Notes: generated by a model from the letters alone, not told the origin. Shown: positions 46,600 to 58,675, numbered from the stretch's first letter. The stretch: DNA of 64,000 nucleotides from Elymus sibiricus (GCA_039707655.1 CM077664.1:120998485-121062484); one strand, 5' to 3'. A program made the numbers and translations.

Positions 46600-48416
46600 T
46601 TACACGTTATAGATGGGCTCCATGTCGTCCTCCAGGTTCCAGTCCCAGGTGTTCTGCATAGATGGCATGATCCATAGCAGTGGGCAACGGGAATCGTTGT
46701 CGCAGCTTTCTAGTCCGGTTCCCCACGATGGAGACTCATCCAAGCTGAAGCGGCATAAATCAGGGATTGTGCGTCCCAACATGTTCAACCGGCGGTGCGC
46801 ACTGAAGACACAATCATGCTTCATGAACGGCAGGCCTTCGGTGTCGTGCACGGAAGGTGGCATCTTTTTGACAATGGGGTAGCTGTCCCCAATGAAAAGC
46901 GAGTACTCTCCAAGAGTGTCCCTCAGCTCCCACATAGCATCACGGGGGTCGAACTCGGAGCCATCCATCTGGTACACGTGGCATCCCAAACCTGGACACA
47001 TGGTGACGTACATGGTTAAGGTCCATGCAGGATAATGTTGTGCTCAAATATGGCACGCAGTAATATTGTGCAGCGAGTAGTACTACTATACTATAGAGGA
47101 AGTTCAATAACTGACTAATTATATATAGCCATTTTTGGCTACACGGAGGAGATAAGACATGGAAAAACAAAAATGGTGGGAGTGGATTCAAGAGCAAGCT
47201 ATACACATACTCATAGGTAAAAAGTACTACTCCTGCCGATCCCTGCGACACACTACTATGGATCCGAAGTACTAGTAGTAGTAGTACTACTACTAGTAGT
47301 ACAATGAAAGAGAAGGCAATGAGAGAATGGAATACCTGGGTACATGGTGAGGGTCCGATCGTGGTAGATCGTGGCACCTTGTTGCACATCAATGCTACCA
47401 TGGGTAACCACTGCAAAGATAGTTGATCCCATTTTGACAGAGTCAACTACAAGGTTCCAGGTTAGACCGAATCACGGATGCACATAATCCAACACATCCA
47501 GGATCGGCGATATGATTTTGATCAGGGGATGCGTGGTCCCTGCAAAATAATGGAGTACCGTTAGGGATGCAAATGATGGTTAGTGCATTCCGTTTGTTAT
47601 CTCCCATACCGTAGGATGGCACCCAGATGAAACAAGTCCCCTCGCTTGTCACAGTGAAGATGCTGCCTACATGGCACACGGCGTCTTCGAACTTGTGCGG
47701 GAACAAATCTGCCGTGGCCAACATGTGCCAGCCTCTGCCGTCAGGGCCATTCTTATTGATGGCAATCCTTATGTCGAACATCGCGATGAGAGAGTAATCG
47801 TCATAGCTGCGGTGCTTGGTCGACGGGTCCGCAATTGCTATCTTCTTCAATCTCATGCTGGCATCATCATACCTATTCAAGTTGTTCCAGTCTGGAAGGC
47901 CGATCCCAATGCTAGACAAGGGGTCTACGGGAACGGCCGCACCACTGTGGATGTTGTGCAAAATGATGGTGGTATCCGGCCGTAGGTATGCAAGCCAATC
48001 TCCGTTGGCACCAACCCAAACCCATGGGACGGTGGGCAGCGGAGAAATTACGGGTTGGAATAACTAAGTATTTTTAGAATATACATTACATGATCAAACA
48101 CAATGACTGACCTTCTCATCGGACAAAATCCGACTGCCTCTCAATGTCGACAACTCAAGCGGCGTCAAGATGCAACTGCGGCCACGTTGCGGTGGACTGG
48201 AGTCCCATTGAATAACCTTCTCCTCGAGGACGCATGGAAGACCAACAAGCATTGCCTTCTCCCAACCTGTTTACGCACCGTCTTAAAATAGTTGGTGCAG
48301 GAAGCACCGAGTCTTGCGGCGGTGAGGAAGTCAGAGCGGCGTGCGATTTCTCCCAGAGAATCGTCGTCCAAGGTCTCCCAGCCCCGATGAGGAGGAGAAC
48401 CGCCTAGCGAATTCAT
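46600..48416 (-). pseudogene. F-box/DUF295 protein gene 2, broken
   Basis: Exons inferred from splice borders: 48416-48112, 48063-47610, 47539-47336 and 46991-46600 (introns 48, 70 and 344 bp). The last three join in frame. The N-terminus has an F-box-like start (WETLDDDSLGEIARRSDFLT). The middle has WVWVGANGDWLAYLRPDT and YSLIAMFDIRIAI. The end has LGEYSLFIGDSYPIVKKMP, a DUF295-like signature. Two defects: a frame shift in exon 1 near 48175, where the original frame hits TGA and the continuation RGSRILSDEK is in another frame, and a TGA at 47474-47472 in exon 3. Clearly divergent from gene 1 in both exon number and sequence. The 48-bp first intron is short for a plant and may instead be a small deletion. 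Confidence 0.68.
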
Positions 48417-48587
48417 GGCAGCAGCGACGAACTGCCTTGGTCTCTTCGGGAGGGGAACTGGCGAGGAGGAGATAAGAGCATAACCGCAGGGCCTCGTCCC
48501 TTCGTGAAGGAAGTTATGCGGGCACGCATTAGCGGTACTGCAATGGTGCAGTACGTATTATTTAATATAGGAGTAGTACTACTACTA

Positions 48588-48656
48588 CCTCCGTCCTGGT
48601 TTATTGGTCCTCTTTGAATTTTGTGCCAAACTTTGACCTTATATTTAACTAACAAA
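48588..48656. mobile_element. Left fragment of the 45755-type MITE
   Basis: CTCCGTCCTGGTTTATTGG through TATTTAACTAACAAAA, then a direct switch into the duplicated upstream block. The full copy at 45755 has the same start. Confidence 0.8.
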
Positions 48657-49748
48657 AGAGGGAGAGATGGGGAAGAAGGTGCATTAAATCTCAATTCTAC
48701 TAGTACTACTTTTTTTTTGAGAATTTTCTACTAGTACTACTAGTATACACGAGTGTAAATAGTTAAGCGGATGACATGTGGGTCTACCTCAAGCGGGCCC
48801 ATATGTCAGTCAATGGAAGAGAGAGGTGCGTACGCGTAATTGCGGAAGCGTGCTCCACTGGCAGACATGATGGCACTACAGGGTAAGGCTGATTTAGTAA
48901 CACCAGCATGCTGGCTCAGCTTATTAATCAAGTGTCCCATCTGCTGCAGCGTGTATTGTTACTTCACTGTGAAGACTAGTTGAATAGATTGATGGGGAAT
49001 AATGGATCGCCAAGATTTCCTATCTATGACTCTACTCTCATCCTGTCCAACATTAAGAACCATTGGCCAAGACTCCCGGCGCCAATTACGTAGTAGTACC
49101 TACTCCCTCATTCCGGTTTATATACAGCTCAATAAAAAAGATTCATCAACCAAGGTAATAGTAGATAATGAGTGCCAAAAGAATTTTTTGTAGTACTTTG
49201 CAAAAGTACTCAATTAATGGGCTCATTTTCCTCAAGAAAATTGTGTTTACCAATGTGTTAATTGCAATGCATACGTGAACAACAAATGACCAGGACTTTT
49301 ACATGCATTGGAGTAATTCTTGCATGCAACGTTTTAATGAAGTTTGAAATATGAACATGTTAATGGGAGGGACTAGAACCCTCACACATGCATGCAACAC
49401 TCACACATACACATGCACGCACGCAATACTCACGCAGCCAGTCATGCGGCACACAACACACGACGCAACACACATGCTCACGCTCAAGTGCTAAACCTAC
49501 ACGTGCATGCAAAGACATACACAACCAGGGTGGTTCGCACGCAAGGGTTGGACTCCTGTCGCGCCTGTGTAAAGTTTTGTTTAACTTATTTCTTTGCTCT
49601 GCCAACTGACAGGTGGGACCCAGAAACCACGTGCCAATTTAACCAGTCAAGAAAGTGCCACATAGACTATTTGGCCGGTCAGCAGAGTGCAATACGGTGC
49701 TCTACGGTGAGCTAGTGACCGTATAATCACCGCAAAACATATATAGTA
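48656..49748 (-). promoter_or_regulatory. Upstream block of F-box gene 2, duplicate of 44585-45628
   Basis: Same sequence as the gene 1 block with small differences: a 30-bp insertion around a T8 run (48711-48740) and about 36 bp near 49080-49115 not present in copy 1. It ends at a sharp breakpoint where copy 1 reads GTGACCGTAATG and copy 2 reads GTATTCCAATGG. It starts about 240 bp upstream of the gene 2 ATG, the same relative place as in gene 1. Confidence 0.8.
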
Positions 49749-50941
49749 TTCCAATGGTCGTATGATCATCGTTGGTAAATCTGCCACGTATACTGTTTTG
49801 GTGAGGTGGCATAAAATAAAAGAAGAGAGAGAATGAGATCGTATGATCCTAAACCGACTTTCCGGGCACAGGCTCCGAGATTATTACATTCATTTTTGTG
49901 GGCCCTTACTGACCTGGTGAGAGCTGCGGCAGCCGGCTCCCCAATTTCCTTCTCTCGGGCGTTGGCATCAGGTTTTGTTTATTGATTTAATGTGTGTGGT
50001 ACCCATCAGAGTACGATTCATTGGAGAACTTGTATATGACACACTGATGAGTGCTGACGTGTTCCTTATACCAACGAATATACTACTTTTGAATCTCAAG
50101 GCCAAGGAGCTACAGTAGCAAGTGGAGGGTAGTACATTCAAATTCGAATCGAACAATATAATTTTCGGTGACATGCATTAACATTTTGCTAGTCAAATAT
50201 GTGGTCAAACTTTAACTCAAAATACGATGGGGACAAGTAAACCAGCCTGGAAGTAGCAGTAGTACTGTTCTCTAGAACCATCGCTGTAACTATCAATGTA
50301 GGGAAAGTACACATGCGTACTGTAGACCTGCTTGCTGCTCTATTCGTGCACGTAGCTGGCCTGCTTAGCCGCTCCTCTCACGCACACACTATTGCGGGGG
50401 CAAAACATTTGAGTTCTTTCATACCGCGAGAGTAGGCTTTTTCTTTTCCACTAGTACACGCGTACATGCACAGCATGTGCAATGTTCAATTTATGAATAC
50501 AACTTTTCCATGATTTTTGCAAAAGAAAGAAACAATCACATGGCTCTAGAAAAGTCTAACAAATCAACTATTCTACAGTTCTACTCCCTCCATCCCATAT
50601 TATGAAAACGTTCTTCAAGTTAATTTTGTACTATAATGAGCGAAGTCCATGCGTGCAACGCCACAAGCTACAGAGTACTTACATTAGGTCCAGGGCCATA
50701 TTGCACAGTTCCCAATGCGGCGCGAGGCTTTTCCAGCTCCTCCGGCTTAATTGGAGGCGGCATTAAAGATGGCAGTTGAGGAAGCAGCAAGCGAGGGCGG
50801 CTGCTACTCTACACGAGCCACCAGATGATGGCACGTGCAAAATATACGGGAGAGGAAACCCATGCACGTGGCTGGGCTATCCGCGACCACTAGTACAACG
50901 CAACGTAGAATTCCTATTTCTCGCTAGTAGATTGTTCCTTA
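49749..50941. other. Intergenic region with MITE fragments, no gene recognised
   Basis: A right-end fragment of the 45755-type MITE lies near 50145-50256. A Stowaway-like start (CTCCCTCCATCCCATATTATG) lies at 50584-50650 without its partner. Nothing else supported. Confidence 0.55.
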
Positions 50942-50950
50942 TACATATTG

Positions 50951-51973
50951 GAGTATTTAACAAAAAACTACCACTTTCGAACCAGCCATACCAAGAAATA
51001 ACCACTCTACAAAAATTAGCAAAAACATACCAATAATTTCTTAAACCATCGTGAAAAACTACCAAGTGCCGATTAGGCTCGTTTAAACCCATGTGGCACC
51101 TTAAGTCAACGCCGTCTGTTTGACCGGCAACTTACTACTTATGACTTGTGGGACCTACATGTCAGTCTAAAAAAAATCCCCGAGTCACCTCCTACCTCCA
51201 GCCCGTCCACCTAGTCATCCTTGGCCATGGGAGGCAGCCACCGCCGCCGGCTGAAAGCGAGGTCAAAAGCGCCGGCGGTGCGGAGCCCATCTTGCGTCAG
51301 TCGGAAGCCAGCTCGACGCGGCGCTCACGGCCGCTAGTTAGCCAAGCTAGCACACAACCTATTGGATGCATCCAACTGCTTGTGTGCAAGCTTTGCTACC
51401 TAGATTGGCACGGCGGTGCGGCGGCTTGCTCACGCGTGCCGCACTAAGGCCAACCATCCGGCTCGGGCGGAGGCCAGCACGACGGCTTGCTCGCGGGTGC
51501 CGCGCTAAGGCCAGCCATCTGGCCCGGGCATAGGCCAGCGCGGCGGCTTGCTCGGGTGTGAGCCGTGCTCAAGCCAGCCAGCCAGCCCGTGAGGAGGCCA
51601 GTGCGGTGGCCGGGCCATCCGGCGGAGCGGCGGCCAGCTCGCCCATCACCGGTGCCGGCGACGAACACACATACAAACTTTTTGAAGAAGAGGATAGATG
51701 CTCACATGTGGGTCCCACCTGTCGTAGTAGTTAACTCTACTGTCAAACATATGGTGTTGACTTAAGGTGCGTCGTCAGCATGGACATGTGGGCCAACCCT
51801 GTCAGAAATGGGTTTAAACGAGCCTAATCGGCACTTGGAACTAGTTTTTTTTAGGAGTTTGGTAGTAGTTTTTTGGCACGGATTGAGAAATTTTTGGTAT
51901 GTTTTTTCTATTTTGTGTACAATAGTTTCTTCCTAGGGCTGGTTGAAAGTGGTAGTCTGTTGTTAAATACTCT
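50951..51973. mobile_element. Mutator-like element (1023 bp) with perfect 9-bp target duplication
   Basis: TACATATTG occurs at 50942-50950 and 51974-51982. Between them the ends are inverted repeats of about 200 bp (left GAGTATTTAACAA and CTACCACTTTC; right complementary GAAAGTGGTAG and TTAAATACTC; also CGATTAGGCTCGTTTAAACCC inverted near 51070 and 51805). The 9-bp duplication and long inverted ends are those of Mutator-like elements. No transposase. The interior (51180-51700) is GC-rich, unlike the flanks, which suggests captured host sequence. Confidence 0.88.
51421..51603 (+). repeat. 61-bp minisatellite, three copies, inside the Mutator-like element
   Basis: CGGCTTGCTC starts at 51422, 51483 and 51544 (period 61). 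Each unit ends AGGCCAG(C/T)(A/G)C. The third copy is more diverged. Confidence 0.85.
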
Positions 51974-52189
51974 ACATATTGTAAGTAGGAGTGAAAGCTA
52001 AGCTTTGGAAGTCTATAAGCATGGCTAGTTACATAGTACGTGTGTATACGTAATTCAAACTAAATATCGACCATGGGTGACTAATATCTTGATGGAAAAC
52101 TCGAAACTATATGGAAATACAAACGTATTATTGATACTTGTTTCCATAAACTTGGATCTACGTTTTATTCAACGGCTGAGCATGTGGGG

Positions 52190-52400
52190 CCTTAGCACGA
52201 TGACTTCCCGACTATCTAAAACAAGGTTTTCCCGTCTCCGGTAAGGAGGAGGATGACTGTGGCGCGCCTTCGGCTGGCTCTAGTGCTCGTAGTCATCGCT
52301 AGGTGGTCTACAAACGTGTAGATGTATTTTTTTCACCTCTCGTGTTCTTTGTACTGCCACGACTGATGAATAGATCGTAAGTATCTCGCAAGAAAACCTT
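52190..52400 (+). other. Possible 3' tail of a LINE-type element
   Basis: GTGGTCTACAAACGTGTAGATGTA, then TTTGTACTGCCACGACTGATGAATAGATCG and an A-containing end resembles 3' tails of grass LINE-like repeats as I remember them. No ORF. Confidence 0.3.
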
Positions 52401-53665
52401 GGTTGAGTGTGTGTGCGAGCGAGCGATCATGCGTGTGTGTGATATGGACAGACTAAGGCAGAGATAAGAGAGTCATTGTGTGTTTGTGTGTGTGTGGAAG
52501 ATAGATAGAGACCTATGGGACTTTGTGTTGTGTAACGTGGAGGCGAATAGACATAGTCACTGAGTGAGTGTGTGAGGTACGCATGCGGACATAGGGAGAG
52601 AGGTGTGAATTAGAGAGACGGGGAATTTTGGTGTGCATGTGAGTTAGAGAGAGAGAGATAGGGATATATATACCTGGAGCTGGAGAGAATATACAAGGGT
52701 GTGTGTAAAAGAGGGATCCAGATAGATGGCGTGGTGTGTGTGTGTCTGTGTCTGTTTTGTGCGTGCGTGCGTATGTGGAGAAGAGAGACCACTGATGATG
52801 TAAATTAGTAGGGGGGTGATATGGCATGTGTGTCCAAGAGAGAGAGAGGCATGTCTAGTAGTGGGACAGCGTGGGTGCGGGCGGGGTTGCGTGCTATATA
52901 TTTGGAAGAAACATCGAGTGTGTGTGAGAAAGGGTTGCGAGAGAGAGAGAGAGTATGAGAGAGGGAGAGAGAGAGATGGAGGTCGATTGTGTGCGAGAAG
53001 TGGCCTATAGATAGGGAGAGGAGGTCGATGGTGTTCGAAAGTGGCCTATGTAGGGAGACACAAGTAAAGCGAGTCATTGTGTGCGTCAGAGAGACTTCAT
53101 GAGAGATCAAAATAGATGGTGGAGAGAACATCGCGCGAGTCTGAGATCGATGATACGCTAGAGATTTATGGAGAGAGTGGCGACATATAGAGGGAAGGAG
53201 GATCGGGTCCGCATGTGAAGAGATGGAAAGAGGCGAGAGGTGCACAAGGAGAGGGAGGGTGTTTGTGTGTAGTGGGGTTGGTGAGTGAGATGTGTGTCAA
53301 TGTGAGAGTGAGAGATGGTGGAGAGTGTGCGAGAGCCAGATATACGCAGGGAGAAAGATGTTGGGGGCAGTGTGTTTTGTGTGTATGGGAAAGATACTAC
53401 ACAGCTATAGAGTGCATGCTTGGGAAAGATAGATGTCGGGAGACCTAGAGAGTGGGGGAATAGATGTGTGCATGTCCGAGAGACGAAGAGATAGAGACCT
53501 ATATTGGGGTTCAGACATAGAAGAGAGAGAGAGAGAGAGAGGGAGGGGGGATAATGTGTGCGCGTGTTTGTGTCCGGGGGACAGAAAGGCTTGTGTGGGG
53601 GGAATAGGGGCCGAGGTGGTGTGCTTCAGATAAAGAGTGAGGGGTGTATGTCTAAGAGATATAGA
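52395..53665 (+). repeat. GA/GT-rich low-complexity tract (about 1.27 kb)
   Basis: Composed of irregular GAGAGA, TGTGTG and GCGAG words on the plus strand with few C, including (GA)n at 52936-52955 and 53521-53540 and (GT)n at 52480-52495 and 52732-52745. Overlapping frames on both strands come from this composition and are not genes. Confidence 0.85.
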
Positions 53666-54300
53666 CGTAATTAAAATACATGGTCAAGAGGGTGTGCACT
53701 CATGCTTGATTATTATTTTTCTTCATATTTTTGGACTATGAGATAGCGATACCTTTGAACATGTGAGGTATATTTTGAAGTACCATAATTACTGACCTAA
53801 GATTGGAAATTCTGAATTCGACTGCATTATTAGCTTTTTTTCAATTCATTTAAATGGGGGTACAATTTTTAACCCGATTGCGTGATTTCAAATTCATATA
53901 TCAAACCTAGAGATATAGATATACGGTCGTGTTCAAACCTTGTAATCATCCAGTTTATTCATACACATACATATTTGTTTGTGTCATCATATTTAGGAGA
54001 AACACATTCGAAATTTCATTTGAATCGGCGCATATGATGGTATTTGCTTTGCACTAGCTCAATGATCCATATTTGAATTGAATGGACAATCTAAGTTTCG
54101 AGTTGGAGACATTGGTTTTCGAAACTTGCACCTTTTTTTTTCTCGCGTGCACAACAAATAAATACTTGGCCATGATATCATAGTCGGTTGTACAAAACAA
54201 GAACACATAATTTCAGCCGCCTAAAGCTTTCAAACTTCCTGCTCACATCGAAATTTCTCGCGCCCGAAAGTTTAGCCCTATGATATTCCTCTTTTACCCC
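53666..54300. other. AT-rich intergenic stretch, nothing recognised
   Basis: No gene, repeat end or RNA seen. Confidence 0.5.
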
Positions 54301-56643
54301 TGCCACATCAACGGAAAAGGGCTGCTTTGGTAACTACATTGGTTTCCCCTCTTTGCCCCCAACATTCTAACCCAGAACCACTCCCCTCCCCGGCTCCCTC
54401 CCTCCCCCAAGCCGCCGAACCTAGTCCTCCGCCACGGTGGTGCACCTCACACCCCGCCGGATCTACCTTCCTCACCTTGGAACCCCCAACTGCCAACTCA
54501 CCACTGCACCGGAGCCACTTCAGCGACTGGCTTGTCCACCGCCCCGGATCTCCTTGACCGTCATCATGGTCCAGCGCACCGGATCTGCTTCACTCACGCC
54601 CTCGTCCACCACAGTGTAGGCCCTTCATCAACGCCCTCGTCCGCCACATTGCTGGCCATTCATAGAAGCCCTCGTCCGCCGCAACAGATCCGCCTCACCG
54701 AAAGCACTGTACACCGTGGCGGATGTGCTTCGCCGTCACCTTCGTCCACTGCACCGAACCCGCTCCACGGACGCCATATTCAACTCCACCGGCCCAGCTT
54801 TACTGTCGTAGCCGCCTCATCGGGTTATTTCAATTAGTACTCGTCTGGTTTTTCTCGTCTTTGTTGTACAACAGTTTGCTTACCATAGATCAGCTATCTT
54901 GGATGTCGACATGCGCCGCACCTAAGCACCGGAGCCGCTTCACCAACGGCAACAGCCGGCCCAACTCAACCGCAACACGAGCACCATCGACGAGCTTTCA
55001 CGTATGACAACGATGCCCATGCGCCGCCGAGAATCAGGTACTATTCTCCAACGGCCGGCGCCTACGTTCACCTTCTTAGCATAAGCACTGCACCTTCGAA
55101 TTTCTTCAGGGCATCATTCAATTTTTTATGAGAGGTGTTATTCTGCTTGCACCTGTAGGTCCAAAGGTGTGGTAGTGAACAGGTTACATGTGCTAAATTA
55201 CAAATCAGTGCACCTGTAGTTACATTGCTTTTTCTTTGTCCTAAGTATTACTGTACTTCCTAGATATTACTACCTCCTATTTTACTTCTTGCATGCTATA
55301 TTTATGATAATGGTGTTGTTCTGATGTCACCTCTTGGTTACAATTATTGTACTGGACTGCTTCTATGCTCTCTATGCTAAATTACACATCAGCAAACTAG
55401 CTTGTAGTTCCGCTGCTTTTGGTTCGTCTTAACCTACATTTTTCAATGCTAGCTATTACCGCACTGCTCCGAGCCTTTGTTCATAACTTTTTTGTGCGTT
55501 ACTAATCTTCCCAAGTCGCATGACTAATTTGTTGCTTTTATTCATTATGGAGCTGCCAACCGCATGAAGCAAAATGCTTTTTCTTTTGGGGCTGGCACCT
55601 CGAACAAGCATAAAAATAGATTGAAGCACACATATTATCGTGTAAGCACACACCCTTCTTTCATTAGTTTAGATGAATCATTCATGTTCAATTTGAACAG
55701 TGCATGTGATTAAAATTAGTTTTACCAAAATAGAGGGGGGAGAATAAACTACAACGACTAGGTTTGCATGCACGGGATGCTGACGACATCTTCAAAGAAC
55801 ATTGCAACAGCAGCGAGCCTTCACAGCGACATATGGTAAGCCAGTGTGTTTAAGTTACTGTGAAATGTCATGCGTGTGGGCTGCTTTCTTGGCTTGTGCC
55901 CTCAACCTATAATCCTACAGAATTACAAATAGTTCAGTTGCCTGCTTTGCTGTATTGCTTGATTAGAATGCTTGTTTGTTACTCCCTCCGTAAACTAATA
56001 TAAGAGCGTTTAGATCACTACTTTAGTAATCTATAAACACTCTTATATTAGTTTACAGAGGGAGTACTTGTTAGGCTATACCTGAGTTGCCAATGTGTCA
56101 GAAGTGTCTGTCGTACTATCGTAAAGAAATGCATGCATACTTCATTTGACTCCTTAACTTTTCCTATGAACGCCATCACAAGACTGTCTTGGTAGTTTAT
56201 ATGAGGCCACACTGTTTAAGTGCTTTCCCAGAATATTTCAACTGTTTATATGCTTGGGCAACTTAAATATAGCGGTGGTACACTGCCTTTCATCTAACCA
56301 TTTTAATTTGTTTTCGGCTGATGCAACTTCGAACCATTTAAATATAGCTTGCCATCCTCGGCAATAATTCGTATGTAGTTTACCATGTAAGCTTACTGCC
56401 TGGATCATGTGATAACTATCTATTACTTATGTCCAGAAGAAACCTTTCAGGATGCAGTTCAAACTAGGACACAATGTACACCCCCAGGATCTATTTGTGG
56501 AAACAGTGCGCCATCCATGTTACCAGATGGTAGCAGTTCAGAGGCAACCCCGTTGGAGAGCACATATATTACAGTTCTTGAGGCTCTACTAGAGGCAGAA
56601 AGAGAGGGTGTGGCTGCCATGAATGAGGTAATCTTGATCATGA
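54301..56643 (+). pseudogene. Candidate plant gene 5' portion, cut by a CACTA insertion
   Basis: 54301-55020 is CT-rich then GC-rich with repeated phrases (CCCTCGTCCRCC four times, CGGATCTGCTTC twice), like a 5' untranslated region or first exon. An exon-like segment ends at 55836 (CGACATATG|GTAAGC). Another, 56438 to about 56626, codes PPGSICGNSAPSMLPDG and SSEATPLESTYITVLEALLE, ending AAMNE|GTAATC. These residues look like genuine coding sequence (good codon structure, splice borders), but I do not recognise a family. Seventeen bases after the last exon a CACTA end begins (56644, flank TGA), so everything downstream is displaced. Frame continuity between exons was not established. Confidence 0.4.
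55982..56064. mobile_element. Stowaway-type MITE (83 bp)
   Basis: CTCCCTCCGTAAACTAATAT and its inverted complement (ATATTAGTTTACAGAGGGAG) form a nearly perfect hairpin flanked by TA duplications. A very common Triticeae MITE type. Confidence 0.92.
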
Positions 56644-57611
56644 CACTGGTACAGCGAGCTGCTATACAAACGGTTTTTACCCCCTTTTCACGACAGAGTT
56701 TTAAACCGTCGCCTTGCCTGTGTGTGTGATAGGGGGGTCCTTCCCACACGACCCAGAAACCGTCGGCGATAGGGAGCACGCAAGCATACATTTCGCAGAA
56801 CTAAGTGTATGCGATGCCTAATCTATCCCAGACATGACTCATCACACAACTGTTTGTGATCTATCGAATATCCCAAACGCTCCATCCTTGCTACTCGTGT
56901 GTGCTCACATTACCATCGCACTCGGTATTTTGTGGTGAAACGTTTATGATGCGCGCCCCATCACAAACAGTTCACGATTGTAAAACGTGTAAGATAAGGA
57001 GACTTCACACACATTGACTTCTCCCGAACCGTATGCGATATATAATTAAGAAGATTAGTTAATCATCGTACGAGTGTCGGATGAGATTATGAAACGTCCG
57101 ACTATCGTACGTGTGTCGGATGGGATAACTATCGCACACGCTATTCTGTGGTGCAACATTTACGATGCGTACGACATCAGAAGCTGTTCATGGTTGTAAA
57201 GCGTGTGCGATAAGGCGACTATCACAAACATTTAGTTCGCTCGCACCATTTGTGATATTGTCTGGCATCACATACGCTTTGCAAACGGCAACTGTGTGCA
57301 TGGTCGCACACGTTTCCGCTCTGTGAACCGTGTCGAATTATGATGTATATCACACACGTTGTGCTATGCAGACCGTGTGCGCCGTAATGACCTGCAGAGC
57401 GTATTTTCACCCTAATTTAATCGCTGCTATTTAAAATTGTACCAAATTTGAATTTGAAAGTAGGCTATAACTTTATTCATATGCATCAGGTTCAACAACC
57501 AATGCATTATTCGATACACAGGTACATATGTTCAAGGGTTACATCCAAAAAAACAAGAATTACAAATGCACCAAATAAAGAATGATGAACCAGGGTTGTA
57601 TACTTGTACTA

Positions 57612-58675
57612 TTAAAGACGGTAAAGAAAGAGGCGAAAGACATTCTGGTTGCTGAACAAGGTGAAGCGGAATGCCCATATTGTGCCCCCTTCTATGCAGA
57701 AGGCACGCACGACTCTAGTCTAACCCCTTGTGATGGCCGACCGCCCACCCTTCACTGTCTTCATGAGGACATCTCGATAGTCATTGTGTTCTAGTAGAAA
57801 TACAATAACCTTTGCATGCCCACCAATCATGTAGTTTGAGAGGTAATCTTGAGTAAACTGCTTTGGGAACCACTGCAAAGGAAAAGGATTCAGACATTGT
57901 CATCTAACACAACTCATTATGGGCAGTAAGAAGAAGGATGCAGAGTTCTTACTTACCATCCTGCAGTTCACTGTTGTCTTGGATAAAGTATAAACAAATA
58001 GTTTAATTGCCATCTTTTGACCCATTTTACTAACAATCTTTATCAGTTTCCTCACTTGATGCTGGTTCAAGAATATCTCATTGCCCCATACGCAAAAAGG
58101 GTTGAAGCGCGGATCTTTACCAATGACATATGTACCTACAAGCACCAAGTTAATATTAGAAGCTAAACAGCAATTGCACAATGACGTAGTACAACACTCC
58201 CTCTGTCCCATTATATAAGATCTTATTACATACAATATACTCACATATTGGATGAATTAACATCTTATATTATGGGGTGGAGGGAGTTTATTACATTGTT
58301 ACAAATATCGGCCGATTAACTGCAGTTAATTGTTGCTGTGTTGTTGTTGTTGCTGCTCTTCTATGTATATCTAGACATCATCAGAACATTAAGGTAACAC
58401 TCTTCCTTGTTGCTATGTAGCCTAGGATTGCATATTTAGACATTCAATACAATGCATGTTGCTATGTAGCCTCAGATATATTAGATATGGCCCTAGTTAA
58501 CCTACCGATAAATGGGTTACAGATATATTCAGTTAAATGTACGATCCGCTGATTAATCCCTTATTAGCCCCCGGCCTATATGGTACCAGCTATCGATATC
58601 CTGAACAGTGAGTATATATGAGCCATGGGATGAAACTAACCTCGATGGAAAACAGCAGTCGTTCCCAATATTGTC
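57612..58675 (-). pseudogene. B3-domain-like gene in CACTA B, with stop
   Basis: Exons 58675-58641 (35 bp), 58135-57957 and 57872-57612, with the same order, phases and first-exon length as in CACTA A. Shared residues include DPRFNPFCVWGNE, SKTTVNCRM, FPKQFTQDYLSNYM and IEGGTIWAFRFTLF. At the position of the conserved tryptophan (HW in copy A) a TAG stop stands (about 57728-57726). Otherwise the joined frame is open to TAA at 57614. Divergence from copy A is high (roughly half of residues in the B3 part differ), so the two are old copies or separate subfamilies. Read as a B3 DNA-binding domain, with the same caveat. Confidence 0.62.
58196..58289. mobile_element. Stowaway-type MITE in CACTA B
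   Basis: CTCCCTCTGTCCCATTATAT and the inverted ATATTATGGGGTGGAGGGAG enclose about 92 bp. It lies just upstream of the second visible B3 exon. Confidence 0.75.

Noticed and set aside
52513..53633. Several frames of 60-146 codons in the GA/GT tract
   Set aside because: Composition of the repeat produces open frames on both strands; residues are serine/leucine/histidine or arginine/glutamate runs without motifs.
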